This document shows, piece by piece, positions 51,925 to 61,093 of a DNA stretch of 64,000 bases. A model generated the notes under the pieces. It was not told where the DNA came from. It searched no databases and saw only the letters and a list, made by a program, of their open reading frames with translations. The stretch is from Paenibacillus xylanilyticus (GTDB lineage Bacteria; Bacillota; Bacilli; Paenibacillales; Paenibacillaceae): the NCBI RefSeq assembly GCF_013359935.1, contig NZ_JABMCB010000202.1:859085-923084 (forward strand). The letters are read 5' to 3'. Position numbers and translations under genes: made by a program. Every line of letters starts with the position of its first letter. The first letter of the stretch is position 1.

Positions 51925-52503
51925 CTATAGTTCACCTTTAGTTTTGGATGCCTGAGTAGCTTGATCCGAAACAGAGTCGACACAGCCAATCGGCGGTCCT
52001 AGGATGGCGTCATTTTTTATGGATGCAATTGCTTTGGCGTAAGCTTCTTCATCTATGCAGTAAGCTCTATGGGCAACTTCAGGAGGCGTTGCAGCTAGGA
52101 AGTCTGCACCCAGTACAATATCAGGTGTTGGCTGATCAAATATCGTTAACAAGTGCACATCATCCGTATCGGCCACAAACCAGTGAAACCATCCTTTTGG
52201 GAAAATGGAGACCTGGCCGGGCTTCAGATGGTAATTCATTCGCCTGCGGGTAAAGGGATCAAATACAGAAGTTGTAATCTCACCACTAATCAAAACGATC
52301 ATTTCAGTCACGTTGGTATGCCAGTGAGGCTGAACAATAATACCTTTGCTCATGTGTACGTTGAAGAATCCATTTTGAATCGCAGGCAGTTGTTCCCCGA
52401 ATAATTGTGTAACATAATTACGCGCATCTCGCTGATAGTTCAAAACAGCATTGGAGTCACCCGCGAGCTGTACATTCGGGGATTGCAAAATAGGATTTAT
52501 CAT
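51925..52503 (-). CDS. Cupin domain protein (germin-like), copy 1
   Basis: A 192-residue one-cupin protein. The metal-binding pattern PHWHTNVTEMIVLISGE is followed by PGQVSIFPKGWFHWF; the segment DPFTRRRMNYHLKPGQ and the ILGPPIGC end recur in the cupin at 62.6-63.4 kb, so the two are paralogs. The start ATG 52503 follows AAGGAGG by 11 bases. It stands divergent from a lipoprotein gene. Enzymatic role is not known; oxalate-decarboxylase-like folds are one option, but the active-site Glu set is not obvious. Confidence 0.8.
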   Translation of the reverse strand: MINPILQSPNVQLAGDSNAVLNYQRDARNYVTQLFGEQLPAIQNGFFNVHMSKGIIVQPHWHTNVTEMIVLISGEITTSVFDPFTRRRMNYHLKPGQVSIFPKGWFHWFVADTDDVHLLTIFDQPTPDIVLGADFLAATPPEVAHRAYCIDEEAYAKAIASIKNDAILGPPIGCVDSVSDQATQASKTKGEL

Positions 52504-52677
52504 GCTATTATTTTCCTCCTTATGGACGTACATCTCATTGTTGTACTTTATGCGCCAGGAATTTAGATCATGCTGTCTAAAATGAACCTGCTGTTCATCT
52601 TTTTTCCTTGGTCTGTAACTTCTTGTGATCAATCACGTCTATAAGGTAAGAAACATTTATGAAGGAAGGGATATATT

Positions 52678-53391
52678 TTGAAGTGGAAACCAATTAAGTT
52701 TCTCGCACTTGGCATCGTTGTCACTTCAGCTCTCTCGGCCTGCAGTGCAGCCCCTGAAGAGAGTGCCGAGCCTCAAACTGCGGAGACGGAGACGATTCAG
52801 GAACAACAGGATAAACCAACGGAAAGCAATACAGATACAAAAACAGAAGATACCGAATCAAGCAAGGAAACCAGTGAACCGGTTGAGGGCCAGCCACCGA
52901 CCGTTACCGAAGCATCGACAACCATTATTAAAGCTCTTCAAGCAGAAGATATGGAAACCATAGCCTCTTGGGCCTCACAGGAAGGGGTTCGCTTCTCCCC
53001 TTTTGCCAACATTGATCCCGAAAATGATCTGGTGTTTAAACCGGATGAAATTAGCGGACTTCTAAAAGACACCACCAAATATGTATGGCGAAGCACGCCT
53101 GGTAACGAAGAGAGCATTGAAATGACTTATGCGGATTATCATCAAAAATATGTGTACAACAAAGACTTCATTCATGATGGGGAAAACGCCGTAAACGCCA
53201 TGATTGGAGAAGATGCTCATCTCGGCAATTTACACGAGGTATACCCTGAAGCCAATCATGATTTTGTTGAATTCCATGTTAATGGCACAGAGCCAGACGG
53301 AAGAGACTGGCATACACTGCGTCTGGTATTTGAAAAGATCGGTCAGGACCACTCCCTTGTCGGAATTGTCCATGATCAATGGACACCCTGA
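52678..53391 (+). CDS. Lipoprotein with acidic linker
   Basis: A 237-residue lipoprotein. The signal ends in LSAC (Cys22), followed by a roughly 55-residue linker rich in Glu, Thr and Ser, then a globular domain (RFSPFANIDPENDLVF, YHQKYVYNKDFIH, HTLRLVFEKIG). The pattern resembles the DUF (SnoaL/NTF2-like) extracellular domains of Bacillales lipoproteins, but I do not recognise it firmly. TTG 52678 has GAAGGAAGGG upstream. Confidence 0.75.
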   Translation: MKWKPIKFLALGIVVTSALSACSAAPEESAEPQTAETETIQEQQDKPTESNTDTKTEDTESSKETSEPVEGQPPTVTEASTTIIKALQAEDMETIASWASQEGVRFSPFANIDPENDLVFKPDEISGLLKDTTKYVWRSTPGNEESIEMTYADYHQKYVYNKDFIHDGENAVNAMIGEDAHLGNLHEVYPEANHDFVEFHVNGTEPDGRDWHTLRLVFEKIGQDHSLVGIVHDQWTP

Positions 53392-53562
53392 ACCATCCGA
53401 TGTTCTAACGACTCATTAAGCTCAAATATTATCAATAACAACACCCCAAACCTGTTAAAACCAAGTCAGAAACCCCGTTCCAGCGGACTATAGGGTACAA
53501 GCATAGAGTTATATAGGTTTTTGATGAGATAAGAGAATATCCATTTGGATAATTAAATGACT

Positions 53563-53597
53563 AAAAGCCTGGTTCCTTTTAGGAATCAGGCTTAAAC
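53563..53597 (-). terminator. Bidirectional terminator before the SPFH operon end
   Basis: AAGCCTGgTTCC and GGAAtCAGGCTT form a stem with T or A runs on both sides, serving the lipoprotein and the 3-gene operon. Confidence 0.85.
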
Positions 53598-53629
53598 TTT
53601 TCCAACAGTCATGCCGAGTCAAGTCAAAC

Positions 53630-54028
53630 TTATGATGCTCGGACTGTTGTGCCGCAATATTCACATTCAGTCGACATATTCTGATACACTTTTGCCTTCG
53701 CCCCACAGCCTGGGCAATTCACTGAAACAGGCTCTTGTGGTTCCTCAAATTCCTCTTCATGCTCAGCGTACTCTTCATCGTATTCTTCTTCATAATACTC
53801 GTCATGGTTGGGGTGCTGATGGTGATAATAGTCAGCCCCATAAACATTAGGGTGAAATTTGGGTTTACTACACATTTTAATGCCCGTAACGAGCACGATA
53901 ACACCAGGAATAAAAAAAATAATGGTACTAATGACGGCAACATCAGTTCCTTCTGATACTAGAAACAACGAGAAAAGAATAGTTAGAGATGAAATCAAAA
54001 TTAATATGATCCCAAAAAATTTTTTCAC
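53630..54028 (-). CDS. Small membrane protein with His/acidic region and zinc ribbon
   Basis: A 132-residue protein. Two membrane helices (FFGIILILISSLTILFSLFL and IIFFIPGVIVLVTGI) are followed by a His/Asp/Glu-rich stretch and a C-terminal zinc ribbon (CPGCGAKAKVYQ, then CEYCGTTV). It is third in an operon with a membrane protein and an SPFH protein bearing zinc ribbons, suggesting a shared membrane assembly. Function unknown. Confidence 0.78.
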   Translation of the reverse strand: MKKFFGIILILISSLTILFSLFLVSEGTDVAVISTIIFFIPGVIVLVTGIKMCSKPKFHPNVYGADYYHHQHPNHDEYYEEEYDEEYAEHEEEFEEPQEPVSVNCPGCGAKAKVYQNMSTECEYCGTTVRAS

Positions 54029-54046
54029 AGCTTTTCCTCCTGAAAC

Positions 54047-54790
54047 TTATGATTTGCTTGCAAATAATTGTTGATTTCGCTCGGTTAACCGGTGTTTTAA
54101 TTGTGATAATTGCGCAGACAGGCGCTCACTGTTTACCCCTTCACCGGATGCATATTGGTTGACGAGTTCATTATTCATTAATTCAATATCCAGTAAAATT
54201 TGGTGATCATTATATGTAAGTGAATCTGGAGTAATGGGATCACTGTACCTTACAAGCTCAATTAAAGAACTCACGTATCTTCTCTCCTCGTCTACAGTTG
54301 AAGCGGGGGCATTTTCCAATGTATGGAGAAATTGTTGGAGAGCTTTGTCGATTAGCTGAAGGGTTACGATTTTCGTTTGCCCGTCTGCTTCCTGACGATG
54401 CATATTTCGAATATAAATCATAATTATCCCACACAGAATTAATGCCAACGCCAATGTTACGATATGTACTAACGTGAACCAGCGAAGCGCAAAATGAGCT
54501 GTGCTTGTGAATAGAGAGTAAACTACTACACAAAGGAGGTAAATGACTGCAATTACACCTAACGCTGTATAGCCAGGTACAAATCGTTTAACCTGTTCCA
54601 GATTCCTCATGATATAACGTATATACATCCAGATCGCCGTAATCGCGACGTAGGAAGCGATCAGATTAATCCAAAATGCAACAGATACAACCGCATGATT
54701 AAATATCGTAAATGAAACGATTGAGGTTACCACCATACAGATCAGATAGATTGCATTTAAAATAAGGAAATCACTCTGTTTAGTAGTCAC
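54047..54790 (-). CDS. Four-helix membrane protein of the SPFH operon
   Basis: About 247 residues. Four or five membrane helices occupy the first half (FLILNAIYLICMVVTSIVSF, YVAITAIWMYIRYIM, TALGVIAVIYLLCVVVYSLF, LVHIVTLALALILCGIIMIYI), followed by a cytosolic helical domain ending in an LKHRLTERNQQLF coiled segment. The start is GTG 54790: GGGAGG lies 9 bases away and the G is shared with the last base of the upstream TAG, so translation is coupled. I do not recognise the family. Confidence 0.8.
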   Translation of the reverse strand: MTTKQSDFLILNAIYLICMVVTSIVSFTIFNHAVVSVAFWINLIASYVAITAIWMYIRYIMRNLEQVKRFVPGYTALGVIAVIYLLCVVVYSLFTSTAHFALRWFTLVHIVTLALALILCGIIMIYIRNMHRQEADGQTKIVTLQLIDKALQQFLHTLENAPASTVDEERRYVSSLIELVRYSDPITPDSLTYNDHQILLDIELMNNELVNQYASGEGVNSERLSAQLSQLKHRLTERNQQLFASKS

Positions 54791-56094
54791 TAGGCCTGTC
54801 CTCCCTCTTGCAGATTGTGTCCGCAATCCAGACAGAACTTCTGACCCGGTTTCACTTCATGGTGACATTGACTGCATTTTAATGCCAAACTGGTACCGCA
54901 ATTGCCGCAAAATTTGGTATTACCGGAATTCATATGGTTACATTTTGGACAAGGACTAGGCATGGGCTGATGGCACTGAATACACTCTAAGGCATTCTCT
55001 GAATTATCTGCTCCACACGAAGGGCATGCATGATATTTGTCACCGCAATTCGGGCAAAATTTGGTCCCCTTTTGCAATGCATGCCCACAATTGTTACAGT
55101 TTGTTGATGCTGATTCCATCTTTAAGGACTTGCCACATTTACTGCAAAAAGAAGCGTGCTCCTGATTCGGATGGTGACAATGTTCGCAAATATGCATTAT
55201 AGGCGTTTCAGTAGTGGACATCACCCGTGACATCTGGGACATCTCGCTGCTGAAAGAGCCTCCAAGACCAACTCCCATACCCATGCCAAGCCCTGCACCC
55301 ATAATGTCAGACTGCATACTTCCTTCATTTTTGGCTGCACCTTCGAGCGTATCGAAAGAACGTTCCTGTTGATAGGTATACCCAATAATATCCATTTCAG
55401 CTTTGCGTGCTAACGCTTCCCTCAATCGGATGACAGAAGGATCTTCTTCAGGCAGGTTCACATTGTGGATATATAAATTAATAAGTTCGATACCAAACTC
55501 TTCAAAGGTGGAAGCTATTGTATCTGCAAAATGTCGGGATATTTCTGCGATATATGCATTGATCTCCAAAACACTGACTTTTCTATGTATTAAATAGGAT
55601 GACAACATGGAGTTAATATTCATGATAATCAGCCCGCGGAAGTAATTGATCATATTGACTTGGTTAAATTCAGACAATGTTCCCACCAGCTTGACCAAAA
55701 ATTTACGCGAATCCGCGATTTTGATTCCCATCTGTCCAAAAGCCCTTACCGGGACTATAATATTGTATTTGGGATCCTGTATCTGAATCGGATTGGCTGT
55801 TCCCCATTTGACGTCCAGGGCGCTTACCTGATTTACATACCATACTTCTGCTGCAAAAGGGGACTTGCCACCGAACGGAAGGTTAACAATCCGGTTTAGA
55901 ATCGGGATATTTGCGGTACTCAACGTATGACGACCCGGCCCAAATAAATCAAGAGCCCTTCCATCCTTGAAGAGTATAGCTTGCTGGGATTGATTCACAA
56001 TCAGCTGCGTCCATGTCCCCAGTTCGTTCTCGGGATGCTTCCAGGCAAACACATCAGGTGAGCCATCATACTTAATTACATCAATAATCGCCAT
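54790..56094 (-). CDS. SPFH domain protein with five C-terminal zinc ribbons
   Basis: A 434-residue protein resembling B. subtilis YdjI. The N-terminal SPFH/band-7 domain (residues about 1-210; DVFAWKHPENELGTWTQLIV, then LDLFGPGRHTLSTANIPIL) is followed by a helical linker, a glycine-rich hinge (GLGMGMGVGLGG) and five consecutive CxxC...CxxC zinc ribbons. YdjI-type proteins associate with envelope-stress assemblies at the membrane. It is first of a three-gene operon. GTGAGG precedes the ATG. Confidence 0.9.
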   Translation of the reverse strand: MAIIDVIKYDGSPDVFAWKHPENELGTWTQLIVNQSQQAILFKDGRALDLFGPGRHTLSTANIPILNRIVNLPFGGKSPFAAEVWYVNQVSALDVKWGTANPIQIQDPKYNIIVPVRAFGQMGIKIADSRKFLVKLVGTLSEFNQVNMINYFRGLIIMNINSMLSSYLIHRKVSVLEINAYIAEISRHFADTIASTFEEFGIELINLYIHNVNLPEEDPSVIRLREALARKAEMDIIGYTYQQERSFDTLEGAAKNEGSMQSDIMGAGLGMGMGVGLGGSFSSEMSQMSRVMSTTETPIMHICEHCHHPNQEHASFCSKCGKSLKMESASTNCNNCGHALQKGTKFCPNCGDKYHACPSCGADNSENALECIQCHQPMPSPCPKCNHMNSGNTKFCGNCGTSLALKCSQCHHEVKPGQKFCLDCGHNLQEGGQA

Positions 56095-56307
56095 GTTTAA
56101 TTCCTCACTTCAGTATATGATTACTACAAAGCTCAATGATATTGTGCCTACTATAGTTTTACATGCCAAAAAGTCTTAAGATCCACATCTATTATTCTAT
56201 TGAATTCATGTTTAAGCATTGCTATTTTACCATTTCTAACCTCCTTTCGCATCAAAATAGTTCATTTTTCCTGTGTTATTTTTCCTAAATATTAATTTAA
56301 CGCTATA
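56095..56307 (-). other. Leader of the SPFH operon with mini-ORFs
   Basis: The 213-base region upstream of the SPFH gene contains AAAGGAGG followed 6 bases later by ATG-GTA-AAA-TAG (56233-56222), a three-codon frame with an excellent ribosome site. A 22-codon frame (56219-56151) follows with no ribosome site. Either a leader peptide or a lost gene start is possible. Confidence 0.4.
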
Positions 56308-56346
56308 CAAAAAAACCTCTTCCACTACTCAAATGTTAAAGAGGTT
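56308..56346 (-). terminator. Orphan intrinsic terminator
   Basis: AACCTCTT and AAGAGGTT enclose a 17-base loop and are followed by seven T on the minus strand. Just upstream (56390-56500) a stop-bounded frame ends NVGTFDALMAEPATFIEGIPY, but no start or ribosome site is present, so the transcript it ends is unclear. Confidence 0.7.
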
Positions 56347-56687
56347 CAAATTATAGTTTCGTAGATTCTTTATCGGAAAGTATTGAGTCTTAGTATGGAA
56401 TCCCTTCAATAAATGTTGCAGGTTCGGCCATCAATGCATCAAATGTTCCTACATTCTGATATTCCTGATGTTCCTGATGTTCCACATCTGTAATCTATTT
56501 TTTTGACTAAAATAGATACTGCATTATGCTCAAGCTTATCATGAAGAATAGATAGACATCGTTGCAGAGTATATCAGAGGTCTCCTCAAACTCAGACACA
56601 AAAATTTGAGCTCAGTACAGTTCCTATGCTAATATTATGGACACCTATTTTTCATTGAGTTAAACAACAAGTTCAGAAAGGGACACT
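56347..56687. other. Gap upstream of the beta-lactamase-like gene
   Basis: About 340 bases. Contains an imperfect triple repeat of CTGATGTTC near 56460-56490 and the 32-codon fossil-like frame on the minus strand (56390-56485). Nothing else is recognisable. Confidence 0.4.
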
Positions 56688-57710
56688 ATGAATCCTTCAT
56701 CCATACCAACCAAGTTAGGTCAAATTATCCCGCCATTGGATCTGCGTAGCTGCCTTGTCAGCGTACGTGGTGAGGTCATTTATGAACACTATCGTAATCA
56801 AGAAGCAGCGAGTCATATGGCCAAAATTAATTCGTGCACCAAGAGTGTGCTGTCTGCACTCATCTGTATCGCGATGGATCACGGTTGGCTGCCGGAGGCA
56901 TCCACACCGATCTCTACCTTTTTTCCGGAGCTGGCATCGGATCCTGACTTGCGCAAACCGCTAATTACCCTGGAACAGCTGCTCACGATGACAGCTGGCT
57001 TTAACTGGGATGAGTTTGGCGGACAAAATTCTTTTCCACGCATGACACGCACCGATCACTGGGTGAAATTTGCGTTGGAGCAGCGCCTAAGTCATACACC
57101 AGGAACACATATGGAATATAATTCGGGGGTATCGCAAATACTTGCGGCCATCCTTATGCAACAAACTGGAATGAGCGTAGCCGAGTTTGCGGAACGTTAT
57201 TTGTTTGGCCCTTTGGAGATTAAGGAGTATCAGTGGGAGCGCGATCCACAGGGTGTACATACGGGTGGATTCGGAATGAAACTATTACCTGCCGATTTGC
57301 TTAAATTCGGTCAATTGTTCTTACAGCAAGGCATGTGGGATGGGGAAACCGTGATTTCGCGTGACCTGGTTGCCCGTTCTACAGAGCCAGCCATCACTGT
57401 CACCCCGCCGAATCGTGGAAGCTATGGATGGCACTGGTGGGTCGATACTTGCGTGGCAGATGAACCATCCGAATCAGGGAAAGATGGTAGTTCCATATCC
57501 GGGTCACAGTCTACCTCTATAGTTACCACTGAGCAGAACAAGCCTGTATTGAACTATTACTACGCACGAGGGTTTGGGGGGCAGTTCGTGTACATCGTCC
57601 CTGAGCTTGAACTTGTTACAGTCTTGACCAATGACAAGCGAAAAAAGGAAAAACCTCCACTTGATGTGTTCCCAAGATTAATTGCCCCTCAATTATTGAA
57701 ATGCTTATAG
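56688..57710 (+). CDS. Serine hydrolase, beta-lactamase/esterase fold (1)
   Basis: A 340-residue class C-type serine hydrolase without signal peptide. The nucleophile is in SCTKS (SxxK); the YxN motif is MEYNSG; a late YARGFGG corresponds to the KTG/HxG strand. It resembles cytoplasmic EstB-like esterases rather than true penicillin-binding enzymes. Its sequence is dissimilar to the convergent hydrolase downstream, though both have the fold. GAAAGGGAC precedes the ATG. Substrate unknown. Confidence 0.88.
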   Translation: MNPSSIPTKLGQIIPPLDLRSCLVSVRGEVIYEHYRNQEAASHMAKINSCTKSVLSALICIAMDHGWLPEASTPISTFFPELASDPDLRKPLITLEQLLTMTAGFNWDEFGGQNSFPRMTRTDHWVKFALEQRLSHTPGTHMEYNSGVSQILAAILMQQTGMSVAEFAERYLFGPLEIKEYQWERDPQGVHTGGFGMKLLPADLLKFGQLFLQQGMWDGETVISRDLVARSTEPAITVTPPNRGSYGWHWWVDTCVADEPSESGKDGSSISGSQSTSIVTTEQNKPVLNYYYARGFGGQFVYIVPELELVTVLTNDKRKKEKPPLDVFPRLIAPQLLKCL

Positions 57711-57736
57711 ACAGTTTCACTTGGTCCTTCTAAAAC

Positions 57737-57785
57737 AATAACCCCCAAATCATGACCGGGTGCTGCCGGCGGATCGGGGGCTATT
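57737..57785 (+). terminator. Bidirectional terminator between two serine hydrolases
   Basis: AATAaCCCCC and GGGGGcTATT arms with a central GC-rich hairpin serve both converging genes. Confidence 0.8.
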
Positions 57786-57806
57786 CGTTTATACCGACTC
57801 AACTCT

Positions 57807-58838
57807 TCAATTTGATCCCAGCGCCTCTTGAACGGCAAGCGTTATGGGATACGGACCCGACTCCTTATTGGAGAGTACCACCAGTTGTGTAGCATGATCC
57901 GGATACACGGACGACATGAACGACACGCCTGGATCGAACCCCATGACATGCACTTTGAAAATATCTCCTTCTTTCCGATCAATCCAAACACCCTGCCCAT
58001 AGTAGGTTTCATCTTCTTCCTGTACATGGGGCGTAATCAACTTGTGCGTTGCCGATTCACTCAATAATTGATAATTCAATAAACCATCCCAGAAGCGAAT
58101 CATATCCGCTGCTGTTGTGTATGCCCCACCATCTGCTCCACCCTTGACCGGAATCGAGAAAATGTTGGTGTGCCACGATCCGTCGTCATGATCGATATAT
58201 CCGATCGCTGTGTTACGCGGAAGCTGATCGGTTAAGAAATATCCGGAATTCTTCATGCCACATCGGGTAAAAATATGTTTCTGCACATAGTCAGTGAACG
58301 ACTGTCCTGTTTGTTCTTCCACAATCAAGCCTAATACAATAAAGGCAGCATTGTTATAGTGGAAACGTTCACCTGGAACCGACTTCATCGGCAGATGCTG
58401 GAACATTGGCAGAAAGTCACTGCCATTCCGCATGGCATAGACAGGCCGCTCTTTCCACAGGTCCGCGAAATCCTCCATGACTTCTTCATCAAAGTAATCC
58501 GGGATGCCCGAGGTATGCGTTAACAATTGATGTATCGTAATCTCCTTATCCCAAAGAGGAAAATCAATATTCAACGCATCTGCAAGCCTTGTGTCATAAG
58601 ACAGCCTGCCCTGTTCAATTAGTTGGCATATACTCACCGCAGTGAAGATCTTGCATCCAGAAGCAATCCCAAACCGGGTATCTGTCTGATTGGAAATTTC
58701 ATCGCTGCGATTGGCATATCCACGACTCAGATTCAAGAGTGTCCGCCCATTTTGTTTTAACAAAACTACACCTGAAAAATCAATCCGATTCATCTCTTCT
58801 TCTATCTTGCGTGTCAATTCCGTTACATTCATCATCAT
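57807..58838 (-). CDS. Serine hydrolase, beta-lactamase/esterase fold (2)
   Basis: A 343-residue cytoplasmic beta-lactamase-fold hydrolase. Motifs: GIASGCKIFTAV (SxxK), FHYNNAAF (YxN), and a late GFDPGVSF strand. The early FSGVVLLKQNGR and LLTHTSGIPDY pattern is typical of the class C serine hydrolases annotated as beta-lactamase family proteins. AAAGGA lies 5 bases before ATG 58838. It converges on the other such gene. Substrate unknown. Confidence 0.9.
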   Translation of the reverse strand: MMMNVTELTRKIEEEMNRIDFSGVVLLKQNGRTLLNLSRGYANRSDEISNQTDTRFGIASGCKIFTAVSICQLIEQGRLSYDTRLADALNIDFPLWDKEITIHQLLTHTSGIPDYFDEEVMEDFADLWKERPVYAMRNGSDFLPMFQHLPMKSVPGERFHYNNAAFIVLGLIVEEQTGQSFTDYVQKHIFTRCGMKNSGYFLTDQLPRNTAIGYIDHDDGSWHTNIFSIPVKGGADGGAYTTAADMIRFWDGLLNYQLLSESATHKLITPHVQEEDETYYGQGVWIDRKEGDIFKVHVMGFDPGVSFMSSVYPDHATQLVVLSNKESGPYPITLAVQEALGSN

Positions 58839-59052
58839 ATCAATCCTTTATCTTCTTTTCATTTGCTTCCTATATCGTGACTGTGATTACGAGACGTTAT
58901 ATATGAATCAATGAGTAAAAGAGGAATGCAATCACCTACAGACTATTCTATGTATGCTCCAGCTTTGTTTTATTTCTTCATCATCCTTTCTATTCCTGCA
59001 CATTCTCACCAAATAACGGATACTATGCCCACTAATTTCAAAAAGCGTTGAG

Positions 59053-59093
59053 ACAAGAAGACCTCTTCCAGAATATCTCTGAAGGAGGCCTTA
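59053..59093 (-). terminator. Intrinsic terminator after the DUF1361 gene
   Basis: GGCCTC, TTC and GAA, GAGGTC arms form an interrupted stem on the minus strand; the T run is short. Confidence 0.6.
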
Positions 59094-59104
59094 AGGGTGG
59101 AATA

Positions 59105-59788
59105 TCACTTCTCAATTGCAGATCTTGTATTGATGAGATAGTACAGCGACACATAGATGGTAAGAATAAATATGCCAAAGAACATGCAAAATGCAAGTGA
59201 TGGGCGGCTGACACTCTCAACCATCAGTTTAATTAACGTATCACGATTGGTTAAGGCATCCCAGCTGTTCAAACGGTAAACCCGCCCGAGCAGTACACCG
59301 TAACTCCCCAAAGCACAGCCTGCCAGTACAAAGACCCACGATGCCGCACTTCCGCTTTTACGATAAATGACTTCCTGTAGTTGATACATGGACAAAAAAC
59401 CAAGCAGCACGCCTGTCCAGACAAACATGAGTACAACAATCAGATCATACCAGTATTTGTAATCGAGACCGTTGCCAGCATAATAACGCGAGCTTCGTGC
59501 CGTCAGATGAACAAGATCCGTTACGATATAAGATGAGTTCGGGAAAAAAAGCAGCCACATTAGCGCACATGCCACTGCAAGCCATGGAGCAGCCCTCCAC
59601 TTCACGTAACTGAACCCATACGCAATATAAGAAAAGATAAACGGAATCCAGCCCAAAAACAGATTCCAGATGAGAAATCGAAAATATTGCTGGTCCAGCC
59701 AGTCTGCGGCTATATAATATAACCCTACCGTCACAACAGTAACCACACTAAGGAAAATAAAAACTTTGATATAATTCAGTTGTCTCAA
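59105..59788 (-). CDS. DUF1361 family membrane protein
   Basis: A 227-residue membrane protein with about six helices. The family is recognised by FRFLIWNLFLGWIPFIFSYI, then LFFPNSSYIVTDLVHL, and later LGRVYRLNSWD. No enzymatic role is known for DUF1361. It is monocistronic with a weak terminator. Confidence 0.85.
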   Translation of the reverse strand: MRQLNYIKVFIFLSVVTVVTVGLYYIAADWLDQQYFRFLIWNLFLGWIPFIFSYIAYGFSYVKWRAAPWLAVACALMWLLFFPNSSYIVTDLVHLTARSSRYYAGNGLDYKYWYDLIVVLMFVWTGVLLGFLSMYQLQEVIYRKSGSAASWVFVLAGCALGSYGVLLGRVYRLNSWDALTNRDTLIKLMVESVSRPSLAFCMFFGIFILTIYVSLYYLINTRSAIEK

Positions 59789-60053
59789 CGAGTCTACCTC
59801 ACTTATTTTCGGAAATGTCGATCCCTCATATCGTTCATCTTAACATTTATATTAGATTATATTAAATACACTACACTAGGATCATACCATGTCCTTAATA
59901 AGAATCAAATTCGCTTACATTCAGATACGATTCAGCACATGCGATATATCCGTTCCACTCCGTTTCGCCAATATCCATATCACTGTTTTACTTGCTTCCA
60001 TTACCATAAACTGGTTTAATCTATGCACAGACCATTTGGGGAGGGAATAATGT

Positions 60054-61007
60054 ATGCGCTTGAAACACAGGATCAAACTGGGTTTTCTTGCTTTTACACT
60101 GGGTTGTACTACGATTGGTGTCTCTTTTGTACCTCCAACAGCATCAGCGGCCTCTGTGCCAGCTTCCAAAGCTGTGTATTCAAAGTTTCAGATCTATTGG
60201 AAAAATGCCAAAAACTCTTCGTCCAGTCTTATTCAGGCTCGTAAATATTTGACGAATCATATAAAGGAAGTTAGTCCATGGCAAGCCACGTTGATGACAT
60301 TGCAGCTTGAGAACGTCCAGAAAATCAAGCTCGCTGAAATGGATGAGACGATATATAACAATCCGGTGCAAAGTGCCCTCTTTGATGCACATTCCAAAAT
60401 GGGTTATGAACAAAAACTGACGTACACCAGTCTGCTTAAGGAAATTAAGGACCCTTCCATTCGCCGCCTTTTGCAAGAGGCATCCGATCTGGGGTTCAAG
60501 CTGGAGACCAGTGAAGGCATCTATTATCCCATCATCAATTATGAAATGTACAAGAAGTTCCAGCCTTATGTGAAACCAGACATTGCTGCATACATTAATA
60601 TCATGGCTGACGAATCAAATCAAGCCACTATTTCTGATGCGGCCATCTCCGTCACTTGGGATGAACTCATCCGGCGTACCCTGGAGAAGGAAGCTTTTCT
60701 GCGTAACTTCCCGTACTCCAATCGCACTTCTGCCATTCAGAACTCCCTGATTGTCCATTATATCTTTTACGGCAGTGACAATTCTCCTGCTTATGACTGG
60801 TACACCGATGAAGAGGTTCGCACGCTCGATCCTGAAGTGAAAAACGCATACGAGAAGGCGATCAAAAACAGGGATGCCAACACCCAAAGTGTTCTTCTGG
60901 ATACCATTGAACAAATTGTTGAACTCCTGAATCAAAACCATGATGAGCTTACTCCTCAAATACAGAAAATGATTGAATCCGTCGAAGACCAATTCGTCAA
61001 TTCATGA
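60054..61007 (+). CDS. Secreted protein of unknown function
   Basis: A 317-residue exported protein. Signal peptide residues about 1-33 ends with the cleavage site ASA|A. The mature part is largely helical (AKNSSSSLIQARKYLTNHIKE, LQEASDLGFKLETSEGIYYPIINYEMYKKF) with a conserved-looking DELIRRTLEKEAFL patch. No catalytic motif is evident. GGGAGGG precedes the ATG. A terminator follows. I do not recognise the family; the shape suggests a protein that works outside the cell surface. Confidence 0.78.
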   Translation: MRLKHRIKLGFLAFTLGCTTIGVSFVPPTASAASVPASKAVYSKFQIYWKNAKNSSSSLIQARKYLTNHIKEVSPWQATLMTLQLENVQKIKLAEMDETIYNNPVQSALFDAHSKMGYEQKLTYTSLLKEIKDPSIRRLLQEASDLGFKLETSEGIYYPIINYEMYKKFQPYVKPDIAAYINIMADESNQATISDAAISVTWDELIRRTLEKEAFLRNFPYSNRTSAIQNSLIVHYIFYGSDNSPAYDWYTDEEVRTLDPEVKNAYEKAIKNRDANTQSVLLDTIEQIVELLNQNHDELTPQIQKMIESVEDQFVNS

Positions 61008-61026
61008 ATTTGACAATTCAAAACGC

Positions 61027-61072
61027 AAAAAGCGGCTGTTCCTTTAGCAGGAGCATGCCGCTTTTCTTTTTT
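61027..61072 (+). terminator. Intrinsic terminator after the secreted protein
   Basis: AAAAAGCGGC, TCCT, AGGA and GCCGCTTTT form a stem followed by CTTTTTT; likely bidirectional. Confidence 0.88.
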
Positions 61073-61093
61073 CCAAAATCACTTCATTATAAT

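Noticed and set aside
56455..56495. Possible repeat array (CTGATGTTC-type units)
   Set aside because: Only about three imperfect 9-base units, too few and too short for CRISPR or a VNTR of note.
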